Part shown: positions 52,028 through 64,000 of the stretch, piece by piece
How the letters are laid out: every line of letters begins with the position of its first letter
How positions within the stretch are numbered: the stretch's first letter is position 1
Source of the DNA: Brachypodium distachyon
Lineage: Eukaryota > Streptophyta > Magnoliopsida > Poales > Poaceae
NCBI RefSeq assembly: GCF_000005505.3
Contig: NC_016131.3
Coordinates: 63,411,355-63,475,354 of the forward strand
Length of the DNA: 64,000 nucleotides
Reading direction: 5' to 3'
Program-made: the position numbers and the translations under genes
Notes under the pieces: generated by a model
Database searches by the model: none
What the model saw: the letters and a program-made list of their open reading frames with translations, nothing else
Told to the model about the DNA's origin: nothing

Positions 52028-53556
52028 TCAGAAACAGAGCCTCTTCCTGCACGTGGCGCCGCCGCCTTCTTGCCCGTGGCCGTACGGCGCCGGCGCGTCC
52101 GGGCCGGATTGCGCGAGCAGCTCCGCCACGGCGTCCTGGACCAGGTCCTGCAGGATGGCGCGCTCCAGGGCGACGCCTACGAGGCCGGCCTCCCAACGCT
52201 CCCCGCCGGCGCCCTGCCCCCACACCTCCACCACGCTCTCCACCATCGCGCGGCTCCGAACTGCGGACCCTGCGGCCTGGAGGCCCCACCGCCGCCGGTG
52301 CCGCCAGCTCTCCGCCTCGGCCGCCGAAGGCGTCCACCGCGGTATGATGCCCTCGGCGGGCATGGACGCCGCCGGTGGTGGGTGGTGCATGGCCACGGCG
52401 TGCAGCTCGTTGCAGTATTGCTTGATCTTGCAGTAGTCCCCTGCACACACGACACAGCAAAACCAGAACAAAACAGACGTGTGTCATTATCATGCGCACT
52501 TTCAACCGGGCTGACCCAAATATCGATCGTGACAGGTAAAATATTTTGAAATGCTGCGTGCGTAACTTAAATCATGGACAGAAGATTTGTGCTGCGTGAG
52601 TTTTATATACGGGCAACTGTGCCGTGTGTATGTATGTCATGTACGTACGTACCCGAGAAAACCAGAGTTCGTGAGGGCTTGACGATCCTCGATACGACGG
52701 CGGCGCAACTGGGCTTGCTATCCGCATCGGGAAGCGTGCAGCGGGGAGGCGGCGGCCGCTTCCTGCATGGGAATCTCGGGGAGGTGATGGCGTCCAGCAC
52801 CGAGTCCGGACTGGGATAACATTCCTCCTCGGCCCGCGCCGCCTTTTCATGCTTCGGCGCCGGCGTCGGTTCGCCGTCCATCCACTCAGCGATAACGCCC
52901 TCCTTCCCTGCCCCCGCAGGCACCGAGCCGACGACGTCGGGGACGGAGCGCATCTCGGCGGCGCGGACGGCCGCGATGATCCGCCGCAGCGTCTTGAGGT
53001 CCTCGTCGCACCTCTCCAGCGCGCCCAGCAGCTTCCGCCGCTTCTCCGCGGCCATCTCAGGTGGCGGGGGCGGAGGAGGAGGGCGGGTCGGGAGTACCGG
53101 CCGTGGCCGTGGCGTCACGGCGGCGGGGGAAGGCGGCGCCGACTCCTCCAGGCCCATTAACCGCGCCACGATGGCCGGCGGCGGCGGCCGGGGGCTGTCG
53201 CAGCTGGCCCTGCGGTACTCCGGCGCGATCGTCGGGCTCCGAGGCGCCTCGCACGACCGCCGCCGCCGGACACCCGTCGTCGACGCCGACGGCTGCGGCT
53301 TCGGCTTCGCTGGGACGACGACCACCGGCGCTAATGGCGCCGCAGCCGGCTTCTTCTTCTCCGGCGGTGGCGGAGGCGGAGGCGGGGATGCCTCGGGCGT
53401 GGCGTTCTTGGCGGTGAGGCGCTTGCGGTGGCGATGGTACGGGGAGAGGAGGCGGAGGAGGCCCGCCATGCACCCCACGCTCCGCCGGGGCGCCGCGGCG
53501 GACGAGGCCTGACGTTGCGCGGACTCCGTCGGCTGCATCTCGCCTATCTTCTCCAC
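52028..53556 (-). CDS. TRM/LONGIFOLIA-like (DUF4378-type) protein
   Basis: Proteins of this plant group bind the TON1/microtubule machinery and affect cell elongation or organ shape; that role is inferred from family. Two exons, 53556-52653 and 52440-52028, join in frame through a GT/AG intron and give 438 aa. Residues 130-138 are VARLMGLEE, the hallmark short motif. Long proline runs (about 58-65 and 150-165) precede it and follow it, and a basic stretch HRHRKRLTAK lies near residue 41-50. The C-terminal VALERAILQDLVQDAVAELL matches the usual DUF4378 end. The gene is extremely GC-rich. The first ATG is chosen because the frame is open from there; Met7 or Met30 are alternatives. The splice donor lies in a GTACGTACGTAC tract. 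Confidence 0.75.
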
Positions 53557-56500
53557 TCGTCAAATGTCCAAGACGGGCGCGCGGCCGGGGCAGCGAAAGA
53601 AACTCGCGTGCTGTCTTGGCGTGGGTGGCATTATAATTCGAGCGGAACCGACGAGGACGCGGGCCGCTCGCGTGATCGAGCGAATTGCAAAATGACGGTA
53701 TCAGCCCTGGTGCGTGGGCCAGCGTGGGCGACCGCTGGAGTAAATACCAGTGGCAATCTCGGTATTTTCCAAGTGCCCTGCTTTGTTACAAGAGACCGGG
53801 CAAAAGCTGACCGAGTCTTAAGGGGAGCACGTACGTACACGCAGGTTAAGCTGTGCCCTCTGCGGCCGTGGTAGTGGAAGCTAGCTCAGCCTCTTTGCTC
53901 GGTAGCAGGCGGCAGCGTGCTTCTGCTGCTGCATCGTAAGCAGGAAGCATAGTACGTAGTACCGTTAACCCGGCGCCATTAATTAAAAACGCTGCAGGCA
54001 GGTGCAGCGAGTCACGGAGCATATATAAAGCCGGTGTGGGGATTAAGGGAATGATGGTCTCAATGATCATGGATTACCTCGAGGTGAAACAGCAATTTCT
54101 TAATGATAATTTTCTGCCCAGGGGCCAGGCCAGGGCTTCCATCGGTCGGTGAATTTTGGGGGTCACTGGTGCTTTGCTTGAGCAGAAGCATCATCACATG
54201 GTAAAAAGCGTGGGTTGTGTGCAAGTAGACAACTGGTTTTCGTAGATCCAGTTTTCCGGTACCATGATGATACCGGCATCTGGAATTGTTTTTCCACGTT
54301 TTGCTTTAGCTTCAAGTTTACACCTTCTGTACGTAGATATACTAAAGTCTCAAGCTACGGCCAGCGCACTCTTATGGATGGAGAGACAGACCTCAGACTT
54401 TCGCAGGATGCGTGCGCATACGGCAATTTCCTCTCCCTTTCGACCTGGTGCTACTTTTGACTGCTTCAGATCGAAAACAATGGTTTGGAAATGTAAGACC
54501 ATGTATAGATCAACTAGCACTTGCACTCTCCCTCTCTGAGATACTGGTGTGCGTACGTACATCCAGGTCTAACGAGTTCACAATTACTGATTGAACTTTA
54601 ATGGTGTGGTTTTTATAGGCTTCAAGTCGTGTGGCTTGTGCGAGAGAGATGAAGGAAAGTACGCCGCAGCATGGTAGCCATGAAAGCATATGCAGTAGCA
54701 GTGTAGCAGTAGCATCGCATCTTAAAGAGGCGAGGAGGAGCCGAGGAGGAATGCATACAGATACAGTGGGTAAAAAAGCAAAAGAGGCCATGCATGCAGA
54801 AAGAAAAGGCTCCGGCTCCATCCATCCAGCACTCCGAGGCCGGTCGAACGGATCCTAAGCTCTTTTGTAGCTTTGGAAGACAAGAGTGACAGACAGACAC
54901 CACCACGTTGCGCCACATTGGCACCCTGTACACACAAGCAGTAGTAGGTAGGCACAAGTGTAGTCTACAGACTAGTCTACCGCTACTATCAGAGTAACCA
55001 GTGCGGCAGTGTTTCTAGTACGACTGCATCTCTACAGCTGCGAGTACGTACGGCCCTAGACTCCAAAGCTTCAACTGCCTTCGCCCTCTTCTTTCTCTCC
55101 CCGCACTCCTGCAGAGCGAGTCAGCGAGATGCAATCGATATCTGGATGAGTTGGAACTGATCCCCGTGGGGCTTAATTTAGCAACAGTGATCACGCGTGC
55201 GAGGAGACTGCGGCGGCATATATACAGGCAAAAGCCACGGGATCCCGCACCCACTAGCTCGCATTGTTTTGCCCCGCGGCCGGTGGCGCGGGGACGGGCA
55301 TGCATGAGTGAATACGATGCTGCTAACGTACGAAAGCCACCCCCCGTACGTCCGTCCGGCTGGAGAGGAAGCAGCTTCGGCGTGTCTGGGGGCGCTCGAG
55401 CGTGCCCAATTGACGACTGCTCCGCCCGTGCCATACAGATGCAGCTACCGCTGTCCGCTAGCGTTCGGTGGTTAACGGCCCCGTTAGCGGAGCAGACATG
55501 CATGCATTGATGCATGTCGGGGGAAGCTGGAATGAATGAATGATTCCCCGGTCCGCGCTTCGTAATCAGTGAAACCGGCGCGCGCTAATTAGCCGTTGTT
55601 TGGTACCCACGGGAGGTCGGGAGCTAGTACCGGTCGATGGTTACACGCATGCGCACAAGCTTGAGGTCTCCCGGCCTGCCTTGCCCCTCCCACGGCAGGA
55701 TCCCATGACTACCTTCATTCCTTCCATATCGTCCACCTCGATCCACGCCGCTCCATGCATATAGGATTACCAAAAGAAGAAGGAAACGAGACAGCGTGAG
55801 TACTGAGTACTGACGCGACGCGAGCGAAACGAACATGCATGGCGCCGGCGACCATCAGAGGAGTACCATTGCCCATTGGCGCCATCAAAAACTGGTCAAT
55901 ACACCCCCCGCTAATTCATCGGCCGTCGCCAACTAGAGCGCATGCAAGTTTTTTTGTTTTTTTTCGCGGGTAATAGAGCGCATGCAAGTTAACGAGTAAC
56001 AATGCAGCACAACCCTTGCCGGCTAATTGAATGCGATCACTGCAAGATGGTTCTGCCAACGCTGTCCGAGACACTGCAAAACCGACGTCTCAAAAACTCC
56101 ACCACTGGAATAACCCTGGGCACTTTGCGAGGTGGTGAGGTGAGCCACGGTGGGACGAACCCGAGCCGGCCAGTTTTTCCATGTTATCTTCCGTTCTATC
56201 GCGCTTTGATTCATGTAACACCTGGGCATGCTCACGCAGTGCAGCACCATCAGCCGTCCATCCGCCATCATCCCGGCCACTCATTTTAGGCCCTGGCCAC
56301 CACTGCACTAGCCGTCGTTCTTTTTCTTCAAAAAGCTGGTGCTCACTGTAGCAAGTTGCGGTAAAGCGTACGTGGCTCACATGGAAAATCCGAACAATCC
56401 CTGCGCCAGGACACGGTCGGGTACACGCACGAATAGTTCGTGCATGCAGGGGCCTGGGCGGCCAGAGTGCAACAAATAATTGACGTGTTGACTGTTGCTT

Positions 56501-57863
56501 CATGATGTGGCCGCGCGCCGAGATTTTCGCCTAGACAGCAGGACATACGAGGACCGTCGTGAGCGTGACCTCTCGTCCGAGCACGCGCGGAATGCCCACC
56601 ATTCCGCTGCCATGCACGCTCGCTCGGTCGGTCCCTTGGCGATCGACATATATAGCCCGTGGTGTCATGCTTGCCCGGTAGCTCCCCTCCGTGCAACATC
56701 AGTACAACCACACGCCTGCACACACGGACAGAGCAGAGAGACGGATCGATGGCGACAGTGACGAGCGCAAAGGACCCGGCCGACCGAGTGCGTCCATTCA
56801 ACTAGCGCCACAGCGGGCCGAATCATGGCGAAAGAGATGGATGAGAGAGGCAGGAGCTGCCGCTGCGTTGTGTGTACTGGACTGGAGGCAGGCGGGGAGG
56901 GGAGAGGAGGGCGTGAGGAGACAGCCATCATTGATGAGCGTGCAGCCAGGCAGCCACTGCGGCGACGCGCAGGGCTGCGAAAGCCAGAATGATCCGTTCC
57001 AATCGATTGGGCGCTGCTGGCAGCTCCATATATATTTTACTGCAGCAGCGGTGTGCACCCCACGTGGAGTTCCTCACGTTGCAGAACAACACATGGATGG
57101 TGGAGATGATGCGAGGAAAGATTTGACACTTCTTACCGGCGCACACAGCCCCGTGCCGGTGCTTTTACCGGCGCCAACTGTTTCCAAGCACCGACGCCAT
57201 CAGGGAGCACGCCTTCTAGAATTTCCAGGTGACTGAACGGCCTGCACACCCACGCTTCTGCAGCAGCAAGACAGAAGCATGGCACAAGTAAGAGTTCTGT
57301 TCGCTGAGCTTCGGCAAAGAAAAACAAGCTCTGTCCGCTAGTCAGTTGCTTGTGTGTAGACTGTAGAAGTCTGATGCAGTTTGATGTTGTGGCAACACCT
57401 GAACGAGCAAACCAAACCGGTGCATTACACAAGGACAGCGCAGAATTTCGGCTAGCATTGAGCCTGAGTGCCTGACAGCACTAGAACGATCCAAATTACC
57501 TAACAACAACAACATCATCATCATCATTAAAAAAAAATCATGAACCAATCACAAGATCTAACTTGGCGCCTTACAAAATCAACAGGCGACATTCTACTAG
57601 TATTCCTGTAAGGTGTTGGAACAATGACGAACTACGGATATGTATGGACTCCGGACGCCTCGGCCCTCGGCCACAAGGTAAACAAAGGGGGCCAACGTCA
57701 TGATCGTACAGCATATACACCACAACCGAAGCTCCTGCTGTCCTGCAAGTTATCAAAAATAATTTCTGTACCTGGGTGCTTTTACAGGAAGAGGCGTGCC
57801 TCGGTGTTGCTAGTTTCGCAGTGAGTTGTCAAGCATTAGCTTCAACTTCATGCAGCGGCTATG
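53557..57863. other. region between the TRM-like and SnRK1-beta genes, no gene seen
   Basis: About 4.3 kb. Just upstream of the TRM-like gene the minus strand has TTATAAT at about 53630-53636, 75 bases from the ATG, a possible core promoter. The rest is rich in TGCATG and GTACGTAC palindromes and has only unsupported frames. About 57480-57863 is probably the 3' UTR and flank of the SnRK1-beta gene; it includes a CAT/CAA microsatellite at 57503-57527. Confidence 0.45.
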
Positions 57864-60800
57864 CTATCGTTCTATGGGCTTATACAGGACGACCGTTACA
57901 TATTTGGACTCAAACCTGTGGGTTAAACCAAGAGCCACCAGCGGATGAGCACCCCAGCCCTTCTCAATGAAAAGATGGTTAAGGACTATGTGCTGGGGCC
58001 GTGCACAGCTTTCTTCTGAGTTCTGTGAATTAAGAACGCCGAGGTGAAGCTGAGATGGAAGAGCAGGTGGCTCTTTCGCAAAGTCCTTCTCCTCTGGTGC
58101 CTGGAAACTGTAGCTAGATTCTGGCGATGGAGGCGCCTCAAATTCAGATACACTCTCAACACTTTCAGGAACAAAATCCTGCATGAATGGATGAAATTTC
58201 AAAAATTAGAAGACAACAGAAGGGGCAATTGCGACATAGAAATATAGGATACTCCAGTGTTGGCTGAACATGTCTACAAAAAAGTCATATTTAGAACTGA
58301 GCTACTTGTGATTCTATCTTGCTTTCATTAATCACAGATTGTCCCCAAAGGTTATTATTAGCTTTGCTCATCCCATGTTGGCATCAAAGTTCCTCCTAGT
58401 CATTGTCATGCCATATGCTTTATTACCAGATTAAGTAATTCATTGCTTCGAAACATAGTAGCCTATGCAGTAATTTAAATTCTTGAATTCTGGCTTCCGA
58501 GATTGGATAGTTTACCCAGTAACGGACTTTATGCAATTATCAACGCCTATTAAACACCAGAATCAGTGCGGCACAATGAAGTTCTGTATAGGAGTCCTTC
58601 CACACAGCAGTTCAAGCTTTTTATCAGTTTAAGCATGGGGCTAACAACCTTCCTAGTGCCTTCATATTCCGACACATGAATTTAGAATGCATAAAATGAA
58701 GTCAAGCTAAAGCTAAGAACATATTCTTTTGCAAGTTATGATGAGTTCAATAAATTATATGCCTCATGTTTCTTCCCTGTAAAATAAAGAAAACTCACAT
58801 GAACATCAAGAAGGTTAACAGCGTTGCCCATGGCGTCAGTTTCACAGGGAAGGTCAGGAAAACATCTCCTCTCTCCATCCACAACAAATCTGTAACGATA
58901 AACTCCAGAACGAAGGATCAACAAAAGAGAATGATCTTTCCCAGATTTCTGCATGGGCTTCCTGCAATATATATATGAACACGATAAGAATAAATTGTGT
59001 TGCATTCTAGAGTTACAGTTTTACTGGGATCTTGAGTTCAACAGTGTTACACATACAGTGTATTTATGTACTATTTTGTTACTATGGGTCTACGCACCAA
59101 CCCAAAATTCAATCAGTGGGTCCAATCAAGGTCATCATGCAATTAACAGATCTTAAAAGAAAATGCATATCAATTCATCGTATGTGCAGCAGTTCTGTTT
59201 TGTGGTAATTCGTTTACCTTGATTTCCAGTTATCCCATGATCCTTCAACAGATACATTCTTTCCACCGAGAGTCCACACAATTAAAGCAGGAATTTCTTT
59301 TTGAGGGGGGCCATCAAATTCTTCTTCTTGTTCATTCATCAGTATTTCGTTGAACACTGGAGTTACGTCCGCAGCTCTTACCAGTGGAGGTACAGGCGTC
59401 TGCAATATTGGAGTAGTCAATACACAATATGCTAAGAACATTCCTGCTTCGCACAAGTTACTAACCTATTCTTTGGACAAACGTACGACATAAAAGAAAA
59501 ACAGGAGATCACTTGGAGTAGGGTTAAAACAAATAAGGAAAGATTAAAGGCTATAAAAGGAAACACATCTTAGTCATTTAACCAAATCCCATGCCGAGAT
59601 AATATTGTTTATCATTATGTTTGGTAAATGCATTGTCAGAATTGATATAGTGCTTTATACGAGCTACCATTAATTTACAGAAATACTGCCACCTTACAGT
59701 AGTTTTCATACCAAATGGTTTGGACTTTGAGTACGTCTGTACACAATAAGGAAATCAACAGTATGTAATATCAGCTATCAGGGGTAATTAAGTAGTTTGG
59801 CTTGCATTAACACCACTAATCTACTGGAGTACATATGTATTAATCCAGTAATCTGTGATCCAACATCCAGTTTCTGGGCCTCTCTCCTATCGAAATGCAT
59901 AACACGGACAGGTCGTACCCACAGTAATCTGTATTCTGAACCATGAGGACTGGATCGATTACTTCACAGTTCCAGACAATATAACTGGTAAAAGGAAGAG
60001 CTAATGTAAGAAGTTAGCAATGCAAAAGATCGCTAATATAAATCCAGTGCTTAGGTTAGAGAATAAAGAAGGGGACAACTTGCTGTTAGTACATTATATT
60101 ATATTTATTACAAAACAAGAAACAACTTAGAACAACCTTCAAGGAAAATACAATGAATAACACGGCCACTGGGTGATATCTTACACATGGGCAACACATA
60201 AAAATGCACATAGAAATGATACTTTTTTTAACAGTACCAGAAATGCTACTATTTTGGCATCAAGAACTCCACCACAGCACCGCTCTTTGGAATATGAAGA
60301 ATTTAACATAGTAGCAGTCCAAAAAAATTGTGGTCATTAACTTGTTATAAAGATGACGACATTAATGGGTTATTAACTATTAAGAGTGATGAAGACATTA
60401 GTGAGATATTAAGGGCTCTCTCAATTCAAATATGCAATGATGTATAAGCAGTATTTATAGAGTGCCACATAGGACGAAAGTTGATGTGGAAGGTGAGTTA
60501 AAGAAGAGACTAAAAGCAGAATCTCATGCAATATGCAAGTATACAACCAGTTGAGAAAACCAAGAGAGATGCAAGGGTTCTCTGAGCGCCCAGCCCCTCC
60601 CACCATGCCACATCTAACCATAATAGAAACAAAAAGGTCCATTTTTCTCCCTCCCTCCATCATCAGCCAGAGACGGACCAAAGACTGCGACGCACACATG
60701 AATGATATTCCAAGGAACAATGAGTCTCAAGGATGAGGCACAGCTATCTGATCTAGACAAATGACGAGTACAACGAAAGGAAAACAACTAGATGCTGAAG

Positions 60801-62172
60801 TATAGTTATAATAAAAAGGCTTTTCTCTAAAAAAAAATATAATCAGAGTTGATTTCTCGAGGCAACATGGTGCCCGCACATTGCACCCAGCCTCTGGGCA
60901 TGGAACCCAGAAATGCCGCACAAGGACTGGTGCAGAAGTAATAGTGGTACAACACCGGAAATTTTTTGAGAAGGAAACCAAAATACCAGTCCACTTTTCA
61001 GCAGTAGTAATAGAGAAAAAACTATTATATATATTGGGTAGCCAGCCCTAACTGAACAGATTAACCAGGATTTGTCCATTCCATAACTTAATGTTTAGAC
61101 ACCACTTGAAATGCGATTGTACTAAACATATTCCCTCCAATTTTTTTCATGAAAAGGAGGTAATACCCCCGGCCTCTGCATCGATCAATGCACACAGCCA
61201 TCTACTCCCTCCATTTAGGGAAAGTATTACTCCCTCCGATCTAATTCTTGTCTCAAATTTGTCAAAATATGGACGTATCTATTCTTAAAAAGCGTCTAGA
61301 TACATGTAATATTTCGTCAACAATTTAGGATCGGAGGTAGTATCAATTTGTTGTAATCATCTGAAAAATAAAATTCTAGAACTAATCAAGCTTCGTCAAA
61401 GCATTTTGGGGATTTATACAAAAGAGCAAAATCTAGAAAATGTCTCTACAATCAAACGACCATTCAGAAATTTGCACAGAACCCCCCTGTTTAGCCACAC
61501 GGCTTTAGCTATCAAGTGGAGTATCAAAGTTTATTCCGACAGCATTTACTGTTGATGCACAACCAATTAAAGCTCACGCGAATGATTGCAGAGGTGCAAA
61601 AATGAGCAAGATAAGCATAATTAGTGTTTTCCCGCATTGCGATCACAATCGACGAGATAAACTAGCAGCAAGTAGGCTCACTCTTAGCTCCTATTCTCGC
61701 GCAGGGATCAAACAATATCCACAAGTAAGGTAACATTAGCTAGAAGTTAATTTGTGGCCAAGCCTCTCCAGATCGCGACCACTCTCACGCTGGGACCCTA
61801 AGCCAACCAACTAAATCACTCGAACCTCCGCATCACCAGATCACATCTCCGGAAAACTACGCATCCGAACCAAACCCTGCTGCAGTAAACCGAGCCACGA
61901 ACTGGAGAAGAGGATGCGGGATCTCGTGATCTGACCTGGGGCACGAACATCCGCGGCGAGAGGGAGCGGCCGGGGCTACCGGGCGGCGATCCGGCCCCTC
62001 CGCTGGCCCCGACGACGCCGACCGAGCACGCGCGCCGCACGTGGTTGCCGCCTCCTCCGTACGGAGGGAATCCCCGCTCCGACGACCGGGCCGACGAGTC
62101 CCCGCCTCCGTCCTCGACGTCGTCTTCCCCTGCCGTGGCAGCATCCTCCTCCCTGCCGCTGGCGTTGCCCAT
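57864..62172 (-). CDS. SnRK1 beta regulatory subunit (AKINbeta1 type)
   Basis: The beta subunit scaffolds the plant SnRK1 energy-sensing kinase and directs it to membranes and substrates. Four exons, 62172-61936, 59399-59218, 58961-58799 and 58178-57864, join in frame and give 298 aa. Features in order: N-terminal MGNASGREE with Gly2 for N-myristoylation; a low-complexity Gly/Ser segment; the CBM48 glycogen-binding domain from about residue 115 (IPALIVWTLGGKNVSVEGSW, then SGVYRYRFVVDGE); and the C-terminal kinase-association domain (RPQHIVLNHLFIEKG, LTHRFESKYVTVVLYKPIER). Length and domain order are normal for the family. Intron 1 is 2.5 kb and carries a MITE. Exon 1 is GC-rich and lies within a CpG-rich start region. 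Confidence 0.94.
61230..61340. mobile_element. Stowaway-like MITE in SnRK1-beta intron 1
   Basis: 111 bases flanked by TA. It starts CTCCCTCCGATCTAATTC and ends AATTTAGGATCGGAGGTAG, with GTCTAGATACATGTAATATT inside, the same subfamily as the MITE at 17381-17493. A short extra Stowaway end (CTCCCTCCATTTAGGG) lies just upstream at 61205. Confidence 0.8.
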
Positions 62173-64000
62173 GGCTTCCTCCCTTCCTCCTCCCCCTACC
62201 CCCGCCCCGCGGCGGCCAAGGGGGCGGCGAAATTACGGGAGTGCCACTCACTGCGTTGTGGCGCTGCTGTTGCGCGAGAGAGGGGGGCAAAGGAAGGAAG
62301 GAAGGAAGGAAGACGAGCGAGAGGGGAGAAAAAGAAAAGAAGGCGGCTGCGCCCGTTTGCTCGTGCAGGCTGCTCCTTTGCCCGGGGCGAAGCGTGGCGG
62401 CACCCGTCCGTGCACCCGGCGCTCGTGGGTTGCAGGGTTGCTGTCCCGTGGGGCCGCCGTGGTTTGGTTGCCGGGTGGTGCAGGAGGATCTAGCGTACGG
62501 AGGTAGCGTGTTGGTGACACGTACGTGACGTGGAGCGGGGCCGGATCACGGCGCGCACGTTGGGTTGGTTGGGGCCTGGGGTCGGGCCCCGGCTGGTAGC
62601 AGAGACCCGGAACCCGGCATCCGTCGCTGTGATGTCATTGGCTGACTATCTTGACAAACTCGTGCGTCCAAGAACCATGAAAGGGATTCGTACGTGCACT
62701 AGTCTTCCAATGCGAGCACTTGTCGTGTGCCAGGACGATCTCCCGGGTCGGGCCTGCAAAAGTCTCTAGAGCTTAGACTTGCGTCTCTGAATCCAGAGAG
62801 TTTTTTTCTTCTTCTAGATAATACTACCTGCCAATAATACTGTATAATTAATTATGTGTGTCATGACAAGAAAATGGAACTAGCACATCAACGTGCGATC
62901 CATCTCTAGTCACACCCCCCACCTTTCTAATCGTTGGAATCATTCCCTGATACGCAGCCATGTGCCCTGAGCCTGCTTAGATCCACCCATATACGAAAAC
63001 TCTACATCAAAAAGGAAAATAAAAGAAAAGAGATGCAAACCACAGGCTTTAGGACTAAACTCGCATACGCATACTTGGCAGGATTCGTCATTTCGCCTCC
63101 ATTGACAGAATCTAAGGCTCTGACCGTGCGTTGTCACGTATACAGTACTCCCACCGGGTTCCTTGCCTCTTTGGTCCTAGACTACAGGCAACAGCGAGTA
63201 CAATTTCAGAATTCAGAGACGTTCAGTTCAGAAAAGGTGAATAAGCAGTTAAGTCACTATCAATGCTTTGCTTACAAACCTAACAAAAGCACAGTGGTTG
63301 GAAGGGAGCCCACCCACGCGACGCGAAACACAATCGTAATCATTTTAGATGTACGTGCACCAGAGTTTGAGCAAAAGCGAAACGTCAGGGTCGTATACAT
63401 AGTTGCCTTCACCAGCTCGTTTGCCGGTCCCAAGCAAACAAGCCAATCGTGCCATATTCTTTTCAACCACATCTGTCGCTGGGGTTATATTTATCCGGTG
63501 TCTTCTAGTGCTCAACCACTCTTCACAGAGGTCAGAGCTGGGGGATTTTTTTCACTTGCCCCGAGTTTGGTGTCTAGCAAAGAGCCGGAGAAGCAGGGAA
63601 TATAACCAAGCTGGAGCAAGATAGTGACATTGCCAAAAAAGAAAAGAAAAGAAATGGAGATGGTTACACTTACACGGAAGCTCGTGTATTCGTGAAGGCC
63701 GACCTAACCATGCAAAGAGCCGAATTAGAGAACTGGGCCGGATGGTAACTGAACTAGTAGCTGGTGCACATAAGCAACTTTCCAAACGTCTCATGGGTGT
63801 TAGAACTTAGGACGAAAGCTTCGTGTAAAGCAGGGCCCAACTAATTATTCATATGGACCGAATCACACAAAGGCCGGTTTCCGTCGACACCCGAAAGAGG
63901 GCCGGTTTCCAAACAGAATCAAAGAAGTCCATTTTTTTTTCATGCTAAAACTTTGGGGCTTCCTGACCAAATGATATTTGGTCAAATCCGTACATTGAAT
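62173..64000. other. upstream region of the SnRK1-beta gene and window end, no further gene seen
   Basis: The first 150 bases form the probable leader and promoter, with a GGAA microsatellite at 62294-62313. A 223-codon plus-strand frame (62934-63605) has no domain I recognise and no supporting splice or start context, so it is not called. The last kilobase is AT-richer and featureless. Confidence 0.4.

Noticed and set aside
52976..53512. 178-codon plus-strand frame rich in glycine
   Set aside because: It is the antisense shadow of exon 1 of the TRM-like gene.
55480..55560. Possible miR166-like hairpin (GGGGAAGCTGGAATGAATG)
   Set aside because: The mature miR166 sequence is not matched and no proper star strand is present.
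62934..63605. 223-codon plus-strand open frame
   Set aside because: No recognisable domain or motif, no GC or codon signature of a cereal exon, and no repeat of its segments in a known family; judged chance.

Overview
The window is a stretch of nuclear DNA from a grass, most likely a Triticeae cereal (wheat, barley, Aegilops or a close relative). The evidence is multi-exon plant genes with canonical GT/AG introns, very GC-rich first exons next to AT-rich introns, many Stowaway MITEs with CTCCCTCCGT-type ends, a degenerate Ty1/copia element, and plant-specific protein families. There are no operons, Shine-Dalgarno sites or CRISPR arrays. Species and chromosome are inferences.

Six protein-coding genes can be read with exon-level confidence. 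(1) The 3' part of a GH51 alpha-L-arabinofuranosidase, 337-5544 (+), whose 5' end lies outside the window. (2) A SIP2-type aquaporin, 8493-12320 (+), 3 exons, 244 aa. (3) A CBL-interacting protein kinase of the CIPK31/CIPK3 type, 22029-25534 (+), 14 coding exons, 448 aa, with an intron in the 5' leader. (4) A canonical 149-aa calmodulin, 33669-35594 (-), 2 exons. (5) A TRM/LONGIFOLIA-like (DUF4378-type) protein, 52028-53556 (-), 2 exons, 438 aa. (6) The SnRK1 beta regulatory subunit, 57864-62172 (-), 4 exons, 298 aa. From memory, the order arabinofuranosidase, SIP2, CIPK31, calmodulin, SnRK1-beta resembles a block on rice chromosome 3. This needs an alignment to confirm.

The space between genes is mostly transposon-derived. 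5.5-8.4 kb holds a possible retroposed sequence, a Tourist/Harbinger-like element and a hAT-like element with a perfect 8-bp target duplication. SIP2 intron 1 holds a MITE and a long inverted repeat. 12.3-21 kb holds MITEs, a LINE tail, a Harbinger-like element directly beside a Stowaway, and a decayed TE-borne reading frame. 25.5-33.6 kb holds a palindromic MITE, a decayed unknown gene, a fragment resembling PFP beta, a LINE reverse-transcriptase relic and a GC-rich element with inverted ends. 36-40.2 kb holds two further inverted-repeat elements. 42.8-49.2 kb is a complete but dead copia retrotransposon whose 3' LTR carries an internal inversion.

Functionally, three genes belong to stress and energy signalling: calmodulin (calcium sensor), CIPK (kinase partner of CBL calcium sensors) and SnRK1 beta (scaffold of the energy-sensing kinase). 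The arabinofuranosidase acts on cell-wall arabinan and arabinoxylan, the SIP2 protein is an endomembrane channel, and the TRM-like protein is probably cytoskeletal. They are ordinary neighbouring eukaryotic genes with separate promoters, not a coordinated cluster. I found no convincing wholly new biological system. The strongest oddities are a Gln at the expected catalytic acid/base position of the GH51 enzyme, the LTR inversion, a missing residue in the CIPK activation segment, and a family of AGAGTAAATTACAG-ended elements.
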